DNA from: Verrucomicrobiota bacterium
Lineage (GTDB): Bacteria; Verrucomicrobiota; Verrucomicrobiia; Verrucomicrobiales; Akkermansiaceae
NCBI GenBank assembly: GCA_017301995.1
Contig: JAFLEH010000003.1
Span: 1 to 64,000 of the forward strand
DNA: 64,000 nt
Direction: 5' to 3'
How positions within the stretch are numbered: the stretch's first letter is position 1; every line of letters starts with the position of its first letter. This document shows positions 1 through 10,500 of this stretch, in pieces. The notes below the pieces were generated by a model. The model saw only the letters and a program-made list of their open reading frames with translations, was not told the DNA's origin and ran no database searches. The translations under genes and the position numbers were made by a program.

Positions 1-188
1 TTGTAGCAAACACACCATGAACCGGATCGTCCGCCGGGTCAGCAACAACACCGCCACCACCACCCCCCGGTTGCAGGGCCTGCGGCCCGCACTCAACCGG
101 GAGAGGACAGATGTCCTAATCGTAAATGAACTACTTATGGAAACCGAGCACAGAACCATGCATAACGCGAATCCTAATCAATTGATGT

Positions 189-947
189 TCAATAACTTAT
201 AACCGGACACTTGTGAATGGCTTTATAGCAAAACTGCTCATCATTCCAGTTATATTCATAGATGCTTTCCCCAGACTCGTAGGCGCTAAAAATCACATTC
301 GATCCCGGCTGTGGCATTGTTAGGACAAGCGGCCCGTTGGAGTAAACATCTCCATTTTCGTCAATAAATCCTTTTTCTTGAAAAATTATGCTGTATTTGC
401 AACCACCCGCAAGGGGCAGCCCGGTAAAGGTGTTTGATGATGGTGAGATTCTCATCACGTCATAAGCAACTCCAGAATTGAGCACTGTCGTATGAGAAGT
501 CGATTCAACATCGAGCTCCAAATCAAGGTCAACGCCGTATGGTGTTGAAGACAATGCTGATTGAACATCAACAACCGAGCTGACATGCTTGACAACGCCG
601 ATCATATATCGTGTATTCCGCAGCAGATCTAACGTTCTCTCCACAGAACCTGTTGCCGAAGGATACTTTTTGGAGACGACAAGCACTTCCAGATCAGTAA
701 GGGATACTGCGCCCAAGTGGGATGTCAAATCGAGGTCCAGGAAAACAGCTCCGCCACTTGTTCCAAAAATGTTCGATGGTGAGCTCCCATTGGAACTTGA
801 TTCAATCGCAGGGCTTCCTGCCGCTGCCGGATTGGTGGTGTAATCGACAAGGGTGATGTCCGCGCGGAGTGGCAGGGAAATCGCCACGACCGCCAGCGGG
901 ATGCAGGCATTGACCGAGAAGTTTCGACGGGCTAATGGCTGGATCAT
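189..947 (-). CDS. Secreted protein, C-terminally truncated paralogue of the 2897-4075 gene
   Basis: Exported protein of unknown function, about 252 residues. I start it at the ATG at 947 because a signal peptide follows (two Arg, then a hydrophobic stretch ending near LPLRADITL); an upstream in-frame ATG at 1001 would overlap the preceding gene. The N-terminal 50 residues are almost identical to those of the 2897-4075 gene, and the body aligns throughout (YDVMRISPSSNTFTGL against YDVLTISPSSESFTGL). The paralogue continues for about 140 residues with a TSP3-like linker and a C-terminal domain, but this copy stops soon after FCYKAIH. It is the last gene of the six-gene minus-strand cluster. 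It could be a decaying copy or a functional short form. Confidence 0.7.
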   Translation of the reverse strand: MIQPLARRNFSVNACIPLAVVAISLPLRADITLVDYTTNPAAAGSPAIESSSNGSSPSNIFGTSGGAVFLDLDLTSHLGAVSLTDLEVLVVSKKYPSATGSVERTLDLLRNTRYMIGVVKHVSSVVDVQSALSSTPYGVDLDLELDVESTSHTTVLNSGVAYDVMRISPSSNTFTGLPLAGGCKYSIIFQEKGFIDENGDVYSNGPLVLTMPQPGSNVIFSAYESGESIYEYNWNDEQFCYKAIHKCPVISY

Positions 948-1241
948 GGTTCGAAACACGGTGTCACATCGAAATGCTGCCTCATGGCATGGAAATCGCA
1001 ATCCGATAAAAGGCGGCGGGTGGCGGAACTGGATCCGGGTCGGCCAGGGTTACGGGGAGGTCGGCGGCCAGCGGTCCGGTGGCGGCGACTTCCGTCCAGA
1101 CTCCGCCCGCGAGGTTGGCGCTGCGTTCCAGGACGTAGCGGCGTCCGGCGAGGCCCGCAAGCTGGGTCGAGAACACTCCGTTGAACGACGGTGTCTGACG
1201 GAAGACGCTGGAAGAATCGCCGGGCGAGGTTCCGGTTAGAA
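811..1241. repeat. Direct repeat copy A spanning a gene junction
   Basis: This segment matches 3939-4369 at a constant offset of 3128 bp. It covers the last 80 codons of the 633-residue gene, the intergenic spacer and the signal-peptide codons of the 189-947 gene. The part coding for the C-terminal domain is nearly identical over about 200 bp; the spacer and signal part have scattered differences. Confidence 0.85.
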
Positions 1242-2883
1242 TCTCACAGAGGTCGGAGCAGCCATCACCATCGGAGTCATGGTTAGGGTCTGAAATTTTC
1301 GTAACGCTGAGGCGCAGCGGATCCGTTGGGTGCGTTATATTGTCGCCGAAAAACACGTCATTGGATGAAACGAACAGATGGGTGGCATCTGCGGGTATGC
1401 GGACAAGGACTTGGCTGATGTAGAAATCACTTTCAATGTCGGTTGTGTGGTCACCGAAGTATGTTTCGGGCGTTGCAAATGATTGCGCGCTTGAAGCGGT
1501 GCGACCGGGGACTCGCAGTGGAGGAGTGCCGGGATTTTCATCCAATGTTGAGTTTCTGCTGAACACACCGATCATCTGGACGCCGGTATAATCCTGGGGG
1601 ATAGCAGGAGCGAATCCATACAGTCCGCGTCTTTCCAGCAATACAAGATCCCCCGGTCTCAAGTTGTTGGCTGCCAAATCAATCGGCTTCGCGTCTTTGG
1701 CGTCAGGATCCCCGGAAACTCGCAAGTAGGTTGCCGAAGGATCTATCAAAAACTTTCGCTGGGAGAGATTGGACGCCGGAGCACCGGACACACTGGTGAA
1801 CTCGACCCTCAGTCCGACTGGATTGATGCCCGAGCTGCTGTAGTTCGACACCCGAAAGCGCAGTGAATTTTGCCCGTAACGAAACCCGGATTCCACTTTG
1901 AATTGTCCCCAGTTCGAAAAGTGACCTTCGCCGAGAGAGATTCCAGTCGTAACCCCGTTCAGAACCAACTCAGCGGCATTATCCGCCAGCCATCGTCCCT
2001 CGACGACCACGGTGGCCGGATCAAATCCGGAAAGATCTACCGTTTGTTCGAGGTCGTAGATACCAGCCGGATGCGTGTCGTTTCCGTTACCGGTCGGGGT
2101 GATCCATGCCGACAAGTCGGAATTCGCGAGCCAGGCCCAGCTCGGATTGGATGCCTGCCATTGGCTCATGTCCGACCCCATATATGCTTTGAAATGTGGA
2201 TCGACCGCACCGTTGGCAAGGCGCGCCCCGTTAACATTGAACCCGGTGTTCCATAGCCCGGCAATCGGGACGCGGGCATTCGGATTGGTTTTGTGATCGG
2301 TGTAGAAATGACCAAAATATTCGTCTTCACCTCCTCCGATCGTTTCGCGGATTGAAACTCGGTCAAACCGCGTGTCGCTCCACACCCCCACGAACGCCGA
2401 AACTCCATTCGGTGGCTCGTAGGTTACTTGACCGATTTGTTCCCCGTTGCTGAACAATGTAATCGTGAATTTCGATTCAACGAATTCCCCGTAATTGTAG
2501 CCGTTTGGTTCGGCAATATCGAACCCGAACGCATGACAGGGTGCGAACGAGACATCAATATCCTCAGACCCATCCAAACAAATGTCATGCCCTGCCAGGA
2601 GTGATGTCCAATCGTATTGAGGGCTGACCACAAGACCTCCAACATGGAGACCATGCCCGCCTACCTGCACCGGCAACAGGGTTATGCCGCCCAAGGTGGT
2701 AGCTTGATAGCCTCTGTAGCCAAGATTCGGTAGTTCTCCGGTGGCATCGGATGACTTTGTGAGATCGAGGAAAAGCTGCTTGTCGGAAAACCCCAAGGTA
2801 AATGCGCCGGCCGTTTTCAACGATGCGAATAGCGCGATTACTGACAGGGTTCTTGAAATTCGGTGGTTCATGGTCGTCGGCAT
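982..2883 (-). CDS. Large exported protein with TSP3-like linker and conserved C-terminal domain
   Basis: 633-residue exported protein without a recognisable enzymatic domain. An N-terminal signal peptide ends near residue 28 (KTAGAF). The middle has beta-rich regions, including a stretch around residues 370-530 about a protein-bound ligand or lectin-like fold that I cannot assign. An Asp-rich calcium-binding-type linker (DSDGDGCSDLCEI) precedes the last 80 residues, which form the RRYVLERSANL...FYRIAIS domain. That domain is essentially identical, protein and DNA, to the end of the 4110-7574 gene, although the rest of the two proteins is unrelated. ATG at 2883 or 2871 are both possible starts. 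Fourteen nucleotides separate it from the upstream gene. Confidence 0.75.
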   Translation of the reverse strand: MPTTMNHRISRTLSVIALFASLKTAGAFTLGFSDKQLFLDLTKSSDATGELPNLGYRGYQATTLGGITLLPVQVGGHGLHVGGLVVSPQYDWTSLLAGHDICLDGSEDIDVSFAPCHAFGFDIAEPNGYNYGEFVESKFTITLFSNGEQIGQVTYEPPNGVSAFVGVWSDTRFDRVSIRETIGGGEDEYFGHFYTDHKTNPNARVPIAGLWNTGFNVNGARLANGAVDPHFKAYMGSDMSQWQASNPSWAWLANSDLSAWITPTGNGNDTHPAGIYDLEQTVDLSGFDPATVVVEGRWLADNAAELVLNGVTTGISLGEGHFSNWGQFKVESGFRYGQNSLRFRVSNYSSSGINPVGLRVEFTSVSGAPASNLSQRKFLIDPSATYLRVSGDPDAKDAKPIDLAANNLRPGDLVLLERRGLYGFAPAIPQDYTGVQMIGVFSRNSTLDENPGTPPLRVPGRTASSAQSFATPETYFGDHTTDIESDFYISQVLVRIPADATHLFVSSNDVFFGDNITHPTDPLRLSVTKISDPNHDSDGDGCSDLCEILTGTSPGDSSSVFRQTPSFNGVFSTQLAGLAGRRYVLERSANLAGGVWTEVAATGPLAADLPVTLADPDPVPPPAAFYRIAISMP

Positions 2884-2896
2884 GGTGGAATGAGTC

Positions 2897-4075
2897 TCAT
2901 GGCTCCTCCGCGGCGAGACGGAAGAAACGGCGGGTGGAGGGAGCGGGATCGGTGAAGGTGTGGCAGGTTTGGGTGCCCAGCGGCGTTAGAACCACCGGGC
3001 CGGTCCACGGACCGCCGGGCGGACGGGTGGCGTGGGTGGTCCAACCGGTCAGATTGTCAGAGCCTTCGACCCGTAGTCGGAGGCCTTCAGGGACGATGGA
3101 AGGCAGGAGGAAGGAAAAGCCGGTAGCTGTGGCGAGCGGGGCCCGCCCGCGCCCGGAGGCGGGATCACGCGGGTCGCTGCCGAAGGCGTATTCGATGCCG
3201 TTGGGCAGCCCGTCCCCATCCGGGTCGGCGGTGATCGCCGCGTCCGGATGCTGGTAGCCGCCGGATAGATCGGAGAACCCGGCCTGTGCCCAGGTTTGAT
3301 AGGGGGTGGACGGCGCGAGGTGATACTCGATTTTGTATGCGAATCTCGCATTGACACTTTGTGTCGAGGTAACGGACCCGTTGAAATATGTCCCATAGAT
3401 CGAATCGGCCACTCCCGCCTCGGGAACCGTCAATATGAAGGGGAGCTCGTTGTGTGTGATGCCGCCATTGTCAATGTAACCGTTGTTGAGAAAAATGATG
3501 CTGTATTTCCGGCCGCCATTCACGGCAAGTCCGGTGAAGGACTCGGAAGACGGGGAGATCGTCAGCACGTCATATTGCTGGCCGGCCAGGGTCGTTGTGA
3601 TGGGTGCGCCCGAAACCGTAGTATTGGGCGTTATCTTCAAATGGACACCCGTGTCGTATGCGTATGCCGGAGACGCCAAGGTAGGGGCCACATCGGCGGT
3701 TGTTCCGGTGAAGGGGACCACGGCAATGGTGTAGGTGTAGTTCTCAAACAGTTGCTTTGTCAGTTCGACTGTGCCTGGCCCGGCGATGTGCTTCCTTGAG
3801 GCGGTCAGGACGGAGAAGTTGGAAATCACCACGGGGCCGGTCACGGCGTTCAGATCGAGAGTGAAAATCGTTACCGCGCCGCTCGCCCCGAAAACATTCG
3901 CCATGCTGACGTCTCCGCTAGAATTCGATTGCCTCGCCGGGCTTCCCGCCGCTGCCGGATTGGTGGTGTAATCGACAAGGGTGATATCCGCGCGCAGTGG
4001 CAGGGAAATCGCCACGACCGCCAGGGGGAGGCAGGCATTGAGCGAAGAGTTACGGCGGGTCAATGGCTGGCTCAT
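2897..4075 (-). CDS. Exported protein with TSP3-like linker and C-terminal beta domain
   Basis: About 392 residues from the ATG at 4075, chosen because the Sec signal (MSQPLTRRNSS then a hydrophobic core to LPLRAD) starts there. The body is paralogous to the 189-947 gene. A DPDGDGLPNGIEYAFGSDP linker, typical of the calcium-binding TSP3-like repeats of Verrucomicrobiota secreted proteins, joins it to a final domain (RVEGSDNLTGW...RRFFRLAAEEP) found in many exported proteins of this phylum. Function unknown. It lies within the compact minus-strand cluster, between the 1154- and 633-residue proteins. Confidence 0.75.
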   Translation of the reverse strand: MSQPLTRRNSSLNACLPLAVVAISLPLRADITLVDYTTNPAAAGSPARQSNSSGDVSMANVFGASGAVTIFTLDLNAVTGPVVISNFSVLTASRKHIAGPGTVELTKQLFENYTYTIAVVPFTGTTADVAPTLASPAYAYDTGVHLKITPNTTVSGAPITTTLAGQQYDVLTISPSSESFTGLAVNGGRKYSIIFLNNGYIDNGGITHNELPFILTVPEAGVADSIYGTYFNGSVTSTQSVNARFAYKIEYHLAPSTPYQTWAQAGFSDLSGGYQHPDAAITADPDGDGLPNGIEYAFGSDPRDPASGRGRAPLATATGFSFLLPSIVPEGLRLRVEGSDNLTGWTTHATRPPGGPWTGPVVLTPLGTQTCHTFTDPAPSTRRFFRLAAEEP

Positions 4076-4369
4076 GGTTCGAAACACGGTGACACCTCGG
4101 TATGCTGCCTTATGGCAAGGAAATGGCAATCCTATAAAAGGCGGCGGGTGGCGGTGCCGGATCTGGGTCGGCGAGGGTTACGGGGAGGTCGGCGGCCAGC
4201 GGTCCGGTGGCGGCGACTTCCGTCCAGACTCCGCCCGCGAGGTTGGCGCTGCGTTCCAGGACGTAGCGGCGTCCGGCGAGGCCCGCAAGCTGGGTCGAGA
4301 ACACTCCGTTGAACGACGGTGTCTGACGGAAGACGCTGGAAGAATCGTTGGGGGAGGAGCCGGTTAGAA
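3939..4369. repeat. Direct repeat copy B spanning a gene junction
   Basis: Partner of 811-1241 (offset 3128 bp). It covers the end of the 1154-residue gene, the spacer and the start of the 2897-4075 gene. The repeat implies a tandem duplication, or gene conversion, of a gene-end/gene-start unit within the cluster. Confidence 0.85.
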
Positions 4370-7300
4370 ATTCCATTCGGTTGTTCTGGGTGTCGTGGTC
4401 TGGGTCGGCGGCGGGATTTGACAGCGCGGGACCGCCGAACCACGCCAATTCCCATTCGTCGTGCATGCCGTCGGCATCGGAATCATCGGCCGGAACATCC
4501 CGCACGGTGACCGTCACGGGACAGGCGGTGGCGCGGCGGTTTTCCGAGTCATCCGCAGCCTCCACGGTGAGTTGGTAGGCACGGGTGGTTTCGCGATCAA
4601 GGGGGCGCGTAGTGGTGATTACGCCTGCCGAAGGATCGATTGAGAAGGCACCGTCGGTGTTGCCGGCGGTAATCCGGTACGACAGCGTTTGGCCGGCATC
4701 CGGATCAACCGTGATCGCATTGCCAACGTAACTTCCGGCGTGCTGGTTTTCGGTAACCGAGAGATTGAAATTCCTCGTTTGGGGCGCGCGGTTGGCAAGG
4801 GCAACGATCTCGGTGGTTGTCAGGGCGCGGGAATAGATCCTCAGGTCATCGACATCCCCTTTGAAGTAGCGACCTCCGTCCCGGGGATCGATCCCCAGAG
4901 CTACCCGGTGGGAGGTGAGGCTTTTCACCGTGCCGGTGCCGGAAACGTTCAGCACTCCATCAACGAAGATCCGCCCGGCGGATCCTCCGCGCTGGAGCGT
5001 GAGATGGTGCCATTGGCCGTCGTTGAGCGCGACGCTGGTGGACAGATTGAACTGGTAGCCGCTGTTGTAGAGGAAAAAATTCAAGATTCCGCTCGTATTC
5101 ATTTGCACCGCGTAGCTTCCCTGATGGCCGGTGGTGCCGGGTTCCCGCTGGGCGAGAAGATACATGGGGGTGGCGGTTCCCGCAGGGACACGCATCCAGA
5201 GGCCGATGGTGAAATCGGTGGTGCCGGTGAGGGAGGCGGTGGTGCCGAGATCGACCGTATCATCCACGCCATCGAAGCCGATGGCAGTGCCAATTTGACC
5301 GCTGGAGCGGACGGCGTCTCCGCCGAGCACACCGTGGCGGCCGTTGCCGGATTGGTCGAGAGCGAGCACACCAGAAGGCTCGTCGAAAGTCAACCAGGCG
5401 TGCATGCCATGGAATAGGGCGTGCGGGGTGGAGGAAGGGTCCAACGGGTTACTGCCGGACGACCATTCCAAACCGTCTTTGAAGGTGTCACCGTCGGTGT
5501 CGGCGATGGCGGGTTGGGTGCCAAGGGTGGCCTCGGTGGTGCTGGCGATTCCATCGCCGTCGGTGTCGGTGAATGGCAAGCCGTCGGCCGTAGGGTCGCC
5601 GGCTTGGTAAAATGCGAGCAACGTGGTTGCCGAAATCGCGCTGGTAAATAGTCGGAACTCGTCCACGAGCAATCCGGTCGGTCCGTCGCCACCCAGTTTG
5701 AGCGGTTCGCGGCCGTTGAAATAGGATTCTCCCGCGCCGAGAACCATCGAGCCGATGCCCTCGCCGTTCAGATAGATGGCGGCGGTCTGGGAACTGCGAT
5801 TGATGACGACCCCCGCGTGATACCATTGGTTGGCGAGAATGGTGGCGCTCCCGTTGAACGATCGGTAGGGTTTGGTGCCATCGAGCGCCTGCAAGGCCAG
5901 GTTGAGCCGACCGCTTTCCAGTCGGAGGCGAATGCCGGTGCGGGCATCGCCGTCGGCGAACTTGCGCACGAGGCTGTGAGCGCTGGTTACGTCAGCCGCG
6001 CGGAACCATAGCGAAAACGAAAAATCACCGGTCATCGGATCAAAATGGTTACCGGTTTCCATTTTCTCCGCATCGAACGGGTAATACACGGCGCCAACGC
6101 CAGTGTAGTCGGGCAGGGTTTTCTCGGTGCCGCACCACAAACCGTCCGCAGGAAGGGTCAGGCCTGAGCCAACCGGAGCCCTGACAGCCAGGAACTGCGC
6201 GTCCGAGGTGGTGATCCGCCCGGGATGACCGAGGCCGGTCGCGTTGGCGAAGATCCTGCCTGAGTTTTCCTCAAACCCGTAATGCAGGGTTGGTCCATGA
6301 TTCATGACTTCGATGAAAATCAAGTCGCGGGCACCGAGCGCGGAAGGTGAGTTGTCCTGCGCTGTATAGGCGATGATGTCCTTGCCAATGTAGCCGGGAG
6401 ACGGGATATAGGTCAGCGTTTCGCCGGATCGGGTGACCGTGCCGCCATTTGCAGTGGTGGCGGTGAAATCGCGGATGGTGATCGAATCGCCATTGCTGTC
6501 TCGGTCGTTTGCCAGTGGTTGGATCTGGATAGGCAAACCGACGGTTGTGATGGCCTGATCGACGTAGGTAAATGGTGGGACGGGATCCGGATAGGGCTGC
6601 CCGGGGGAAAGCAGGCTGCCGTCGGAGCGACGGGCGTCGCGCAATGCCACGACGCGCTCGATGTTCCACGGTCCATGATGGGGTTGGTTTCCGCCCATGG
6701 TGTCGCGCCCATAGGCATAGTGTTTGGCATCCCAGTTGTGGCCACCGCACTCGTGCCAAAGGGTCTGGGCTCCGATGGCTCCTTGCGCCCGGTCGATGGT
6801 GTCGATCTTGCCGAGTTGCTTCTGCCAGGCATAGCCGCCGGTTCCGAACAATCCGGTGCTGGTGGCGTAGGTGAAGATTTGTTCCCAAGGAGAATTCCGC
6901 AGGTCCGGGGTATCGAGCCAGTGGTTCCTAACGATATCGAGGTGGTTGCCGGTTCCGGTGGGAAAATACAACTCGCCCCATTCCCGGGTCAGCACGGTGC
7001 CGAGCGCGACGGCCACGTCGGCATCGCGGGCCATGAAGTGATCATAGATATTCACCTGATGCTCCAGATTGGCCCAAGCCAGATCGGCCGAGCCCGCGCA
7101 GACCACCGCAAACTGCTGGTAGTTGATATCCACGCCGAGCGGCATCTCCGCCAACCCACCGGCCGGGCGTGCCGGGTTGGGAGTGGCCGGGCCAGCTTGG
7201 GCCAGTTGCCCGGAGACATTTGCTCCGGATCGTTTCAAGATGTGGCTCCGGCCCAGGATGTGGTCGAATCCGCTATACTCCAGCGTCCCGTTGGGCAGCA

Positions 7301-7574
7301 CCACGGCGCAGACCTGCATATCGGGTCTTCCGTCGATGGTGCCACGGAATGTCCGAACTTGTGGGGGTGTCGCCGAGGTGTAGCTGCCGCTGGCAAGACT
7401 GCGGTAATAGTTCAGATAAGGCCCGCGGACGGATCGCTTGGTCAGCCGCATGGTGTCGGTGGTGCCATTGTTGTCCGCATCGACCTGCAGCACCAGGGTG
7501 TCCGGCAGAGTCTGGGCACAGAGACTCGCAACCGAGAGCGCGATACATCCGATAAGGTTCCAACGGGTTTGCAT
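4110..7574 (-). CDS. Zincin-like exported protein with cadherin-like, two LamG and TSP3 modules
   Basis: 1154 residues. Signal peptide to about residue 20 (SVASLCAQ). Residues 150-310 resemble a secreted zinc metallopeptidase, with HECGGHNWDAKH at 274-285 followed by a GRDTMGG turn; the canonical spacing would be HExxHxxxxxH, and here one extra Gly separates Glu275 from His279. Next come an Ig/cadherin-like segment (LANDRDSNGDSITI, about 350-425), a LamG/concanavalin domain (about 430-665), Asp-rich TSP3 linkers, a second LamG domain (about 725-940), a cadherin-like domain (about 945-1040), another TSP3 linker and the C-terminal FYRIA domain. The second LamG plus cadherin block is a near duplicate of the next upstream gene. 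It may be a peptidase or a non-catalytic relative. Confidence 0.75.
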   Translation of the reverse strand: MQTRWNLIGCIALSVASLCAQTLPDTLVLQVDADNNGTTDTMRLTKRSVRGPYLNYYRSLASGSYTSATPPQVRTFRGTIDGRPDMQVCAVVLPNGTLEYSGFDHILGRSHILKRSGANVSGQLAQAGPATPNPARPAGGLAEMPLGVDINYQQFAVVCAGSADLAWANLEHQVNIYDHFMARDADVAVALGTVLTREWGELYFPTGTGNHLDIVRNHWLDTPDLRNSPWEQIFTYATSTGLFGTGGYAWQKQLGKIDTIDRAQGAIGAQTLWHECGGHNWDAKHYAYGRDTMGGNQPHHGPWNIERVVALRDARRSDGSLLSPGQPYPDPVPPFTYVDQAITTVGLPIQIQPLANDRDSNGDSITIRDFTATTANGGTVTRSGETLTYIPSPGYIGKDIIAYTAQDNSPSALGARDLIFIEVMNHGPTLHYGFEENSGRIFANATGLGHPGRITTSDAQFLAVRAPVGSGLTLPADGLWCGTEKTLPDYTGVGAVYYPFDAEKMETGNHFDPMTGDFSFSLWFRAADVTSAHSLVRKFADGDARTGIRLRLESGRLNLALQALDGTKPYRSFNGSATILANQWYHAGVVINRSSQTAAIYLNGEGIGSMVLGAGESYFNGREPLKLGGDGPTGLLVDEFRLFTSAISATTLLAFYQAGDPTADGLPFTDTDGDGIASTTEATLGTQPAIADTDGDTFKDGLEWSSGSNPLDPSSTPHALFHGMHAWLTFDEPSGVLALDQSGNGRHGVLGGDAVRSSGQIGTAIGFDGVDDTVDLGTTASLTGTTDFTIGLWMRVPAGTATPMYLLAQREPGTTGHQGSYAVQMNTSGILNFFLYNSGYQFNLSTSVALNDGQWHHLTLQRGGSAGRIFVDGVLNVSGTGTVKSLTSHRVALGIDPRDGGRYFKGDVDDLRIYSRALTTTEIVALANRAPQTRNFNLSVTENQHAGSYVGNAITVDPDAGQTLSYRITAGNTDGAFSIDPSAGVITTTRPLDRETTRAYQLTVEAADDSENRRATACPVTVTVRDVPADDSDADGMHDEWELAWFGGPALSNPAADPDHDTQNNRMEFLTGSSPNDSSSVFRQTPSFNGVFSTQLAGLAGRRYVLERSANLAGGVWTEVAATGPLAADLPVTLADPDPAPPPAAFYRIAISLP
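4441..5390. repeat. Intergenic module duplication, copy 1 (cadherin-like + LamG)
   Basis: Coding DNA matching 7933-8882 at an offset of 3492 bp. It encodes the cadherin-like domain and second LamG domain of the zincin-like protein. Stretches around 5000-5070 differ only at scattered third positions, so the two genes share a recent module duplication or ongoing conversion. Confidence 0.8.
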
Positions 7575-7598
7575 TTTCGCGTTTGGGAAAGCTTTCTA

Positions 7599-10500
7599 TC
7601 ACGGCTTCGTGATGGCGATCCGATAGAATGCCTTGGGCCGTTCGGGTGGCATCGGGTCGCTCAGCACGACGGGTCCGTAGGCGGCGACGGGTCCGGCGGC
7701 GGCGACTTCCTCCCATGTTCCGGTGGCGAGGTTGACCGAGCGTTGCAGGCCGTATCTGCGCCCTGGCACGCCATTGCACTGGATGGTGAAATTCGCGCCA
7801 ACCACGGCGACGGTCATCGGGAATATGCCATCCGCGCCCGTGGGGATCGTGTCGGCGAGAAACTCGAAGAGGTTGTTCTGTCCGTCGTTGTCAGGATCGG
7901 CGTTCGGGTCACATGCCGCCGGGTTTTGGAACCACGCGATCTCCCATTCGTCGTCGATGCCGTCGGCGTCGGAATCGTCGGCCGGAACATCGGTAATGGA
8001 AATCGCCACCGCGTAGGCGGTTGCGAGCCGGTTGTCGGAATTGTCGGCGGCCTCGATGGTCAGGGAGTAGGCCGCCGTCGTTTCGCGGTCCAGCGGGCGG
8101 GTGGTGCTGAGCGCACCGGTGGCGGGATCCAGGGCAAACGCGCCGACCTCGTTGCCAGCCGTGATCCGATAGGCCAGGACTTGTCCGGAGTCGGGATCGG
8201 TGGTGGCGGCGGAACCCACGGACGCTCCCGCGGGTTGGTTTTCGGTGACGGCCAGGTTGAGCGGGTTGGCAAGTGGCGGACGGTTGGCCAGCGAGAGCAC
8301 CTCTCCGGCGGAGAGAGAGCGTGAGTAGATCCGCAGATCATCGACAGCCCCCTTGAAATAGCTGCCCCCGATCCGCGAGTTGAAGCCTAGCGCGACGCGA
8401 TGGCTGACGAGGCTTTTCACCGTGCCGGCAGCGGAAGCGTTGAGAGATCCATCGATGAAGATCCGACCGGCGGCCCCCTGTCGCTGGAGCGCGAGGTGGT
8501 GCCATTGGCCGTCGTTAAGTGCTACACTGGAGGACAAGTTGAATTGGTAGCCGCCGTTGTAGAGGGAGAAATTCAGGATACCGCTAGTGTTCACTTGAAC
8601 CATATAATTGCCCTCATACCCGGTAGTGCCGGGTTCCCGCTGGGAAAGCAGATACATGGGCGAAGCGGTTCCCATGGGGATCTTGATCCACATCCCGATG
8701 GTAAAATCGGTGGTTCCAATGAGAGACGCGTTCACCCCCAGATCCATTTCGTCATCAACTCCATCCAAGCTGATGGCTGTCCCGATCAAACCTGAGGCAT
8801 GGGATGAACCGCCTGACAGTGAACCGTGCCTTCCGAACCTCGTCTGGTCGATCACCGCCGTGGCCGAATCCCCATCGAACCTCCACCAGCCCGCCAACCC
8901 GGAGAACATCGCCGTCGGCATGCTGCCCGCATCCGTTGGATTGGCGAACGCGGCCGCCTCGATTCCGTCGCCGAAGCCATCGCCATCGGAATCGGCCGCG
9001 AATTCGGCGGGCGCGGGGCTTTGCAGGAAGAACGATGCGGGAATGGCCTCGTCACACACGCGCACCTCGTCGATCCGGCCGTCGAACCAATCGGCGTTGC
9101 CATTCCACCAGCCCCGGCCGATGGCCCAGCCGTTGGTTTTCTTGAAGCCTCCGCCGGTGGCGAGGGTTCCTTGCAGGACGGGAGCGGGATCGTCCGGTCC
9201 GCGCAGATAGAAGGATAGATTCGTTCCGTCGAAGCTGGCGATGAGGTGATACCAGCGTCCGGTCACGGCTGCGGTCGTACTCTGGATCTCCCGCAGGACA
9301 CCGGTATCGTCCACCATGGCCACCATGAACCGGTTGTTGTCGCCCCGGACCATCATCCGGAAGGCGGGAGCGGATCCGGCCGCGTTTCCATCCCGGCAAA
9401 TGATCGCCCGCCAGCCGTTCAGCGAGTCGAGCGCGACCGATGCCTCGATGGTGTATTCCTGGAACGGATGGTTCTGGATCATGGTCCCGAATTCATACAG
9501 GTCGTCGTTCGGGGAGAAATCCAGGCACAGCGCGTTCTTCGCTCCGGTTCGCGGCACCACCGGGATGCCCACGCTTGCCCAGTAGAGCGGCGCGCTTGCC
9601 GCATTGTAGGTGCGCAGCACATTGCCACTGGGAGAGGAATCGAGCACCGGATCCACGCTGACGGTGTTCTGTGAGGAATCGGGGACATTTTGTCCTGCCG
9701 TGCCTTCCTCGAAGCGCCAATAGGCCACCGGTTGCGGTTCGGCATGAGTCGAAGCTTGCAGCACCGCGCCCGAGCTTTCCAGACCATAGGTGTCCACCGT
9801 GGTGACGCGCAGGGTGTGGCTGGTGCCAGGCGTTAGGCCGGTGGCGGTCCACGACCTGAGCGATTTGTAAAGCACCAGCGGCGTGCCGGAGCCGTCGAAA
9901 TAGACGCGGAACTCGCGGACGAAGCCGGCCAGTTCGTCACCCACCCCACCCAAGTCCCAGGTGTATTTGATCTTCTGCATGTTCCGCGCCGCCGCCAGAT
10001 TCGCCACATCGCCCAATTGACCGACCGAGGTTTTTGCGGAAACCGCATAGACCGACGGATCGAACTGCCCGGAGGAATCCTCCGCCACGACGGCGAAATA
10101 GAGAATCGTTTCGGGCGGCAGTCCGTCGATGGTGGCGGTCGCAGTGCCGTCCTGGGAGAATCCATGGAAAACCACGCCGGGTGCGTTCACATGATCGAAG
10201 AACGCGTCCGCCGAGTAGATCCGGTAGCGGACCACATCACGTTGCGTCCAGATCGGATAGTCGCTCCAATCCAGTGTGACTGCGCCATAGACCGAGACGG
10301 CGGTGTTGGCGAGGAAGCCCGAGGTCGGTCCGGTCACCGGCGCGGGCACCGTGTCGTCCGCCACCACAAGCGACACTTCACGGGAGACAACCTCGCGGTA
10401 GGGCGGAGCCGGTTCGGCCCCGTTGAACAATCCCACCTCCCGCGACACCACCTGGCCCATCAGCACATAGGCAGCCGAGTAGAGCACCTGCGGGTCCTTG

